Shown here: positions 63,277 through 64,000 of the stretch, piece after piece
Layout of the letters: every line of letters begins with the position of its first letter
Position numbering within the stretch: position 1 is the stretch's first letter
Assembly (NCBI RefSeq): GCF_022829545.1
Contig: NZ_JAKSYM010000402.1
Span: forward strand, 1 to 64,000
Direction of reading: 5' to 3'
Source of the DNA: Methylobacterium sp. J-030
GTDB lineage: Bacteria > Pseudomonadota > Alphaproteobacteria > Rhizobiales > Beijerinckiaceae
DNA: 64,000 nt
Program-made: the position numbers and the translations under genes
Notes under the pieces: generated by a model
The model's database searches: none
Told to the model about the DNA's origin: nothing
The model's input: the letters and a program-made list of their open reading frames with translations, nothing else

Positions 63277-64000
63277 TCACGAAGCCGGGCCGCGCGCCGC
63301 AGCGATCGCCGCCAGCGCAGCCTCCGGATCGATCCGGCCGTCGTAGAGCGCCCGCCCCGTGATGGCGCCGGCGATCAGCGCGCAATCCGGCTGGAGGAGG
63401 CGATGCACGTCGTCGATCGAAGCGAGGCCGCCCGAGGCGATCACCGGGATCCGTACGGCCTGCGCCAGCGCCAGGGTCATCTCCACGTTGAGGCCCTTCA
63501 GGATCCCGTCCCGGGCGATGTCGGTGTAGATGATTGCCGCGACGCCCGCGTCCTCGAAGCGGCGGCCGAGTTCTTCCGCCGTCATGCTGGAGGTCTGCGC
63601 CCAGCCCTCGACGGCGACCCGCCCGTCCTTGGCGTCGATGCCGACCGCGATCTTCCCCGGATGCTGGCGGGCGGCCTCGCGGACGAAGCCGGGATCGCGC
63701 ACCGAGGCGGTGCCGATGATCACCCGGGCCACGCCCTTGCTGAGCCAGCCCTCCAGGGTCTTCATCTCGCGGATGCCGCCGCCGAGCTGTACCGGGATGG
63801 TCACGCGCTGCAAGATGGCGTCCACCGCCGCGGCATTGCGCGGGGCCCCCGCGAAGGCGCCGTCGAGATCGACCACGTGCAGCCAGGGGAAGCCCTGCCT
63901 CTCGAAGATCGCGGCCTGGGCGGCCGGATCGTCGCCGAACACCTTGGCCTGGGCCATGTCGCCCTGGATCAGGCGGACGCAGCGTCCCTCCTTGAGGTCG
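63277..64000 (-). CDS. hisA: Phosphoribosylformimino-5-aminoimidazole carboxamide ribotide isomerase (5' end outside window)
   Basis: HisA isomerises ProFAR in histidine synthesis. About 240 residues are inside the window. The frame continues past the ATG at 63957 to the window edge (DLKEGRCVRLIQGDMAQAKVF), which is the known HisA N-terminus, so that Met is internal and only a few start codons are missing. VVDLDGAFAGAPRNAAAVDAILQ, VQLGGGIREMKTLEGWL, GTASVRDPGFV, YTDIARDGILKGLNVEM and VIASGGLASIDDV are the (beta/alpha)8 barrel phosphate and catalytic sites. Confidence 0.97.
   Translation of the reverse strand, partial: DLKEGRCVRLIQGDMAQAKVFGDDPAAQAAIFERQGFPWLHVVDLDGAFAGAPRNAAAVDAILQRVTIPVQLGGGIREMKTLEGWLSKGVARVIIGTASVRDPGFVREAARQHPGKIAVGIDAKDGRVAVEGWAQTSSMTAEELGRRFEDAGVAAIIYTDIARDGILKGLNVEMTLALAQAVRIPVIASGGLASIDDVHRLLQPDCALIAGAITGRALYDGRIDPEAALAAIAAARGPAS

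Overview
This is a 64 kb chromosomal window from a GC-rich alphaproteobacterial methylotroph. The genus is almost certainly Methylobacterium/Methylorubrum. The grounds are the formaldehyde-activating enzyme gene, a dephospho-tetrahydromethanopterin (dH4MPT) pathway cluster, the fhc formyltransferase/hydrolase operon, a pqqABC/DE cluster with a fused pqqC/D gene, and a xoxF-xoxG-xoxJ lanthanide methanol dehydrogenase cluster, all in one stretch. The order fae-orf7-orf5-mch-orfY-mtdB-mptG / fhcBADC / mxbDM / pqq / xox matches the C1 island I recall from M. extorquens. I see no rRNA, tRNA, CRISPR array, complete insertion sequence or prophage.

Layout. 1-2.6 kb: the end of groEL, then a periplasmic trypsin-like protease broken by a tandem 8-bp duplication, then about 0.7 kb without a gene. 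2.6-9.2 kb (minus strand): fae, orf7 (CitG-like), orf5 (ATP-grasp), mch, orfY (ATP-grasp), mtdB and mptG, i.e. formaldehyde capture and oxidation on dH4MPT plus cofactor biosynthesis. 9.8-14.5 kb (plus): fhcB, fhcA, fhcD, fhcC, which convert the formyl group to formate. 14.5-17.2 kb: a small conserved protein and a sensor kinase/response regulator pair (probably MxbD/MxbM). 17.4-22 kb: pqqA, pqqB, a palindromic repeat, pqqC/D, pqqE and two uncharacterised exported proteins coupled to pqqE. 22-23.7 kb: folP-folB-folK. 23.7-27.1 kb (minus): xoxF, xoxG, xoxJ.

27.8-37.5 kb: mostly housekeeping genes (RNase D, aspartyl-tRNA synthetase, a MaeB-type malic enzyme) mixed with a glycosyltransferase/acyltransferase/unknown operon. 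37.5-46 kb: a Tat-exported acetamidase/formamidase, ppx, ppk, the DnaA-inactivator homologue hdaA, and purM-purN. 46-52.4 kb: small exported proteins, ndk, a glutathione S-transferase and a FUSC/DUF1656/HlyD efflux operon. 52.4-53.5 kb holds no recognisable gene. 53.5-57.4 kb: gatB, a small membrane protein, gatA and gatC. 57.4-64 kb: a short ORF, a SMI1/KNR4 protein coupled to ruvX, dprA, plsY, a metal-ligand-less pyrC homologue, hisF, a DUF29 gene and hisA (cut by the window edge).

How it works together: methanol is oxidised in the periplasm by XoxF with PQQ (made by Pqq proteins) and a lanthanide, passing electrons to cytochrome XoxG. Formaldehyde is condensed with dH4MPT by Fae, oxidised by MtdB, hydrolysed by Mch to formyl-dH4MPT, and released as formate by Fhc through methylofuran. 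The mptG/orf5/orf7/orfY genes are linked to making the cofactors. GatCAB plus an AspRS are the expected parts of indirect Asn/Gln-tRNA synthesis. The most interesting open items are the exported pair behind pqqE, the slippage-type break in the protease gene, a terminator inside the xox cluster, two families of palindromic repeats that split operons, and the DUF29 gene inside the histidine genes.
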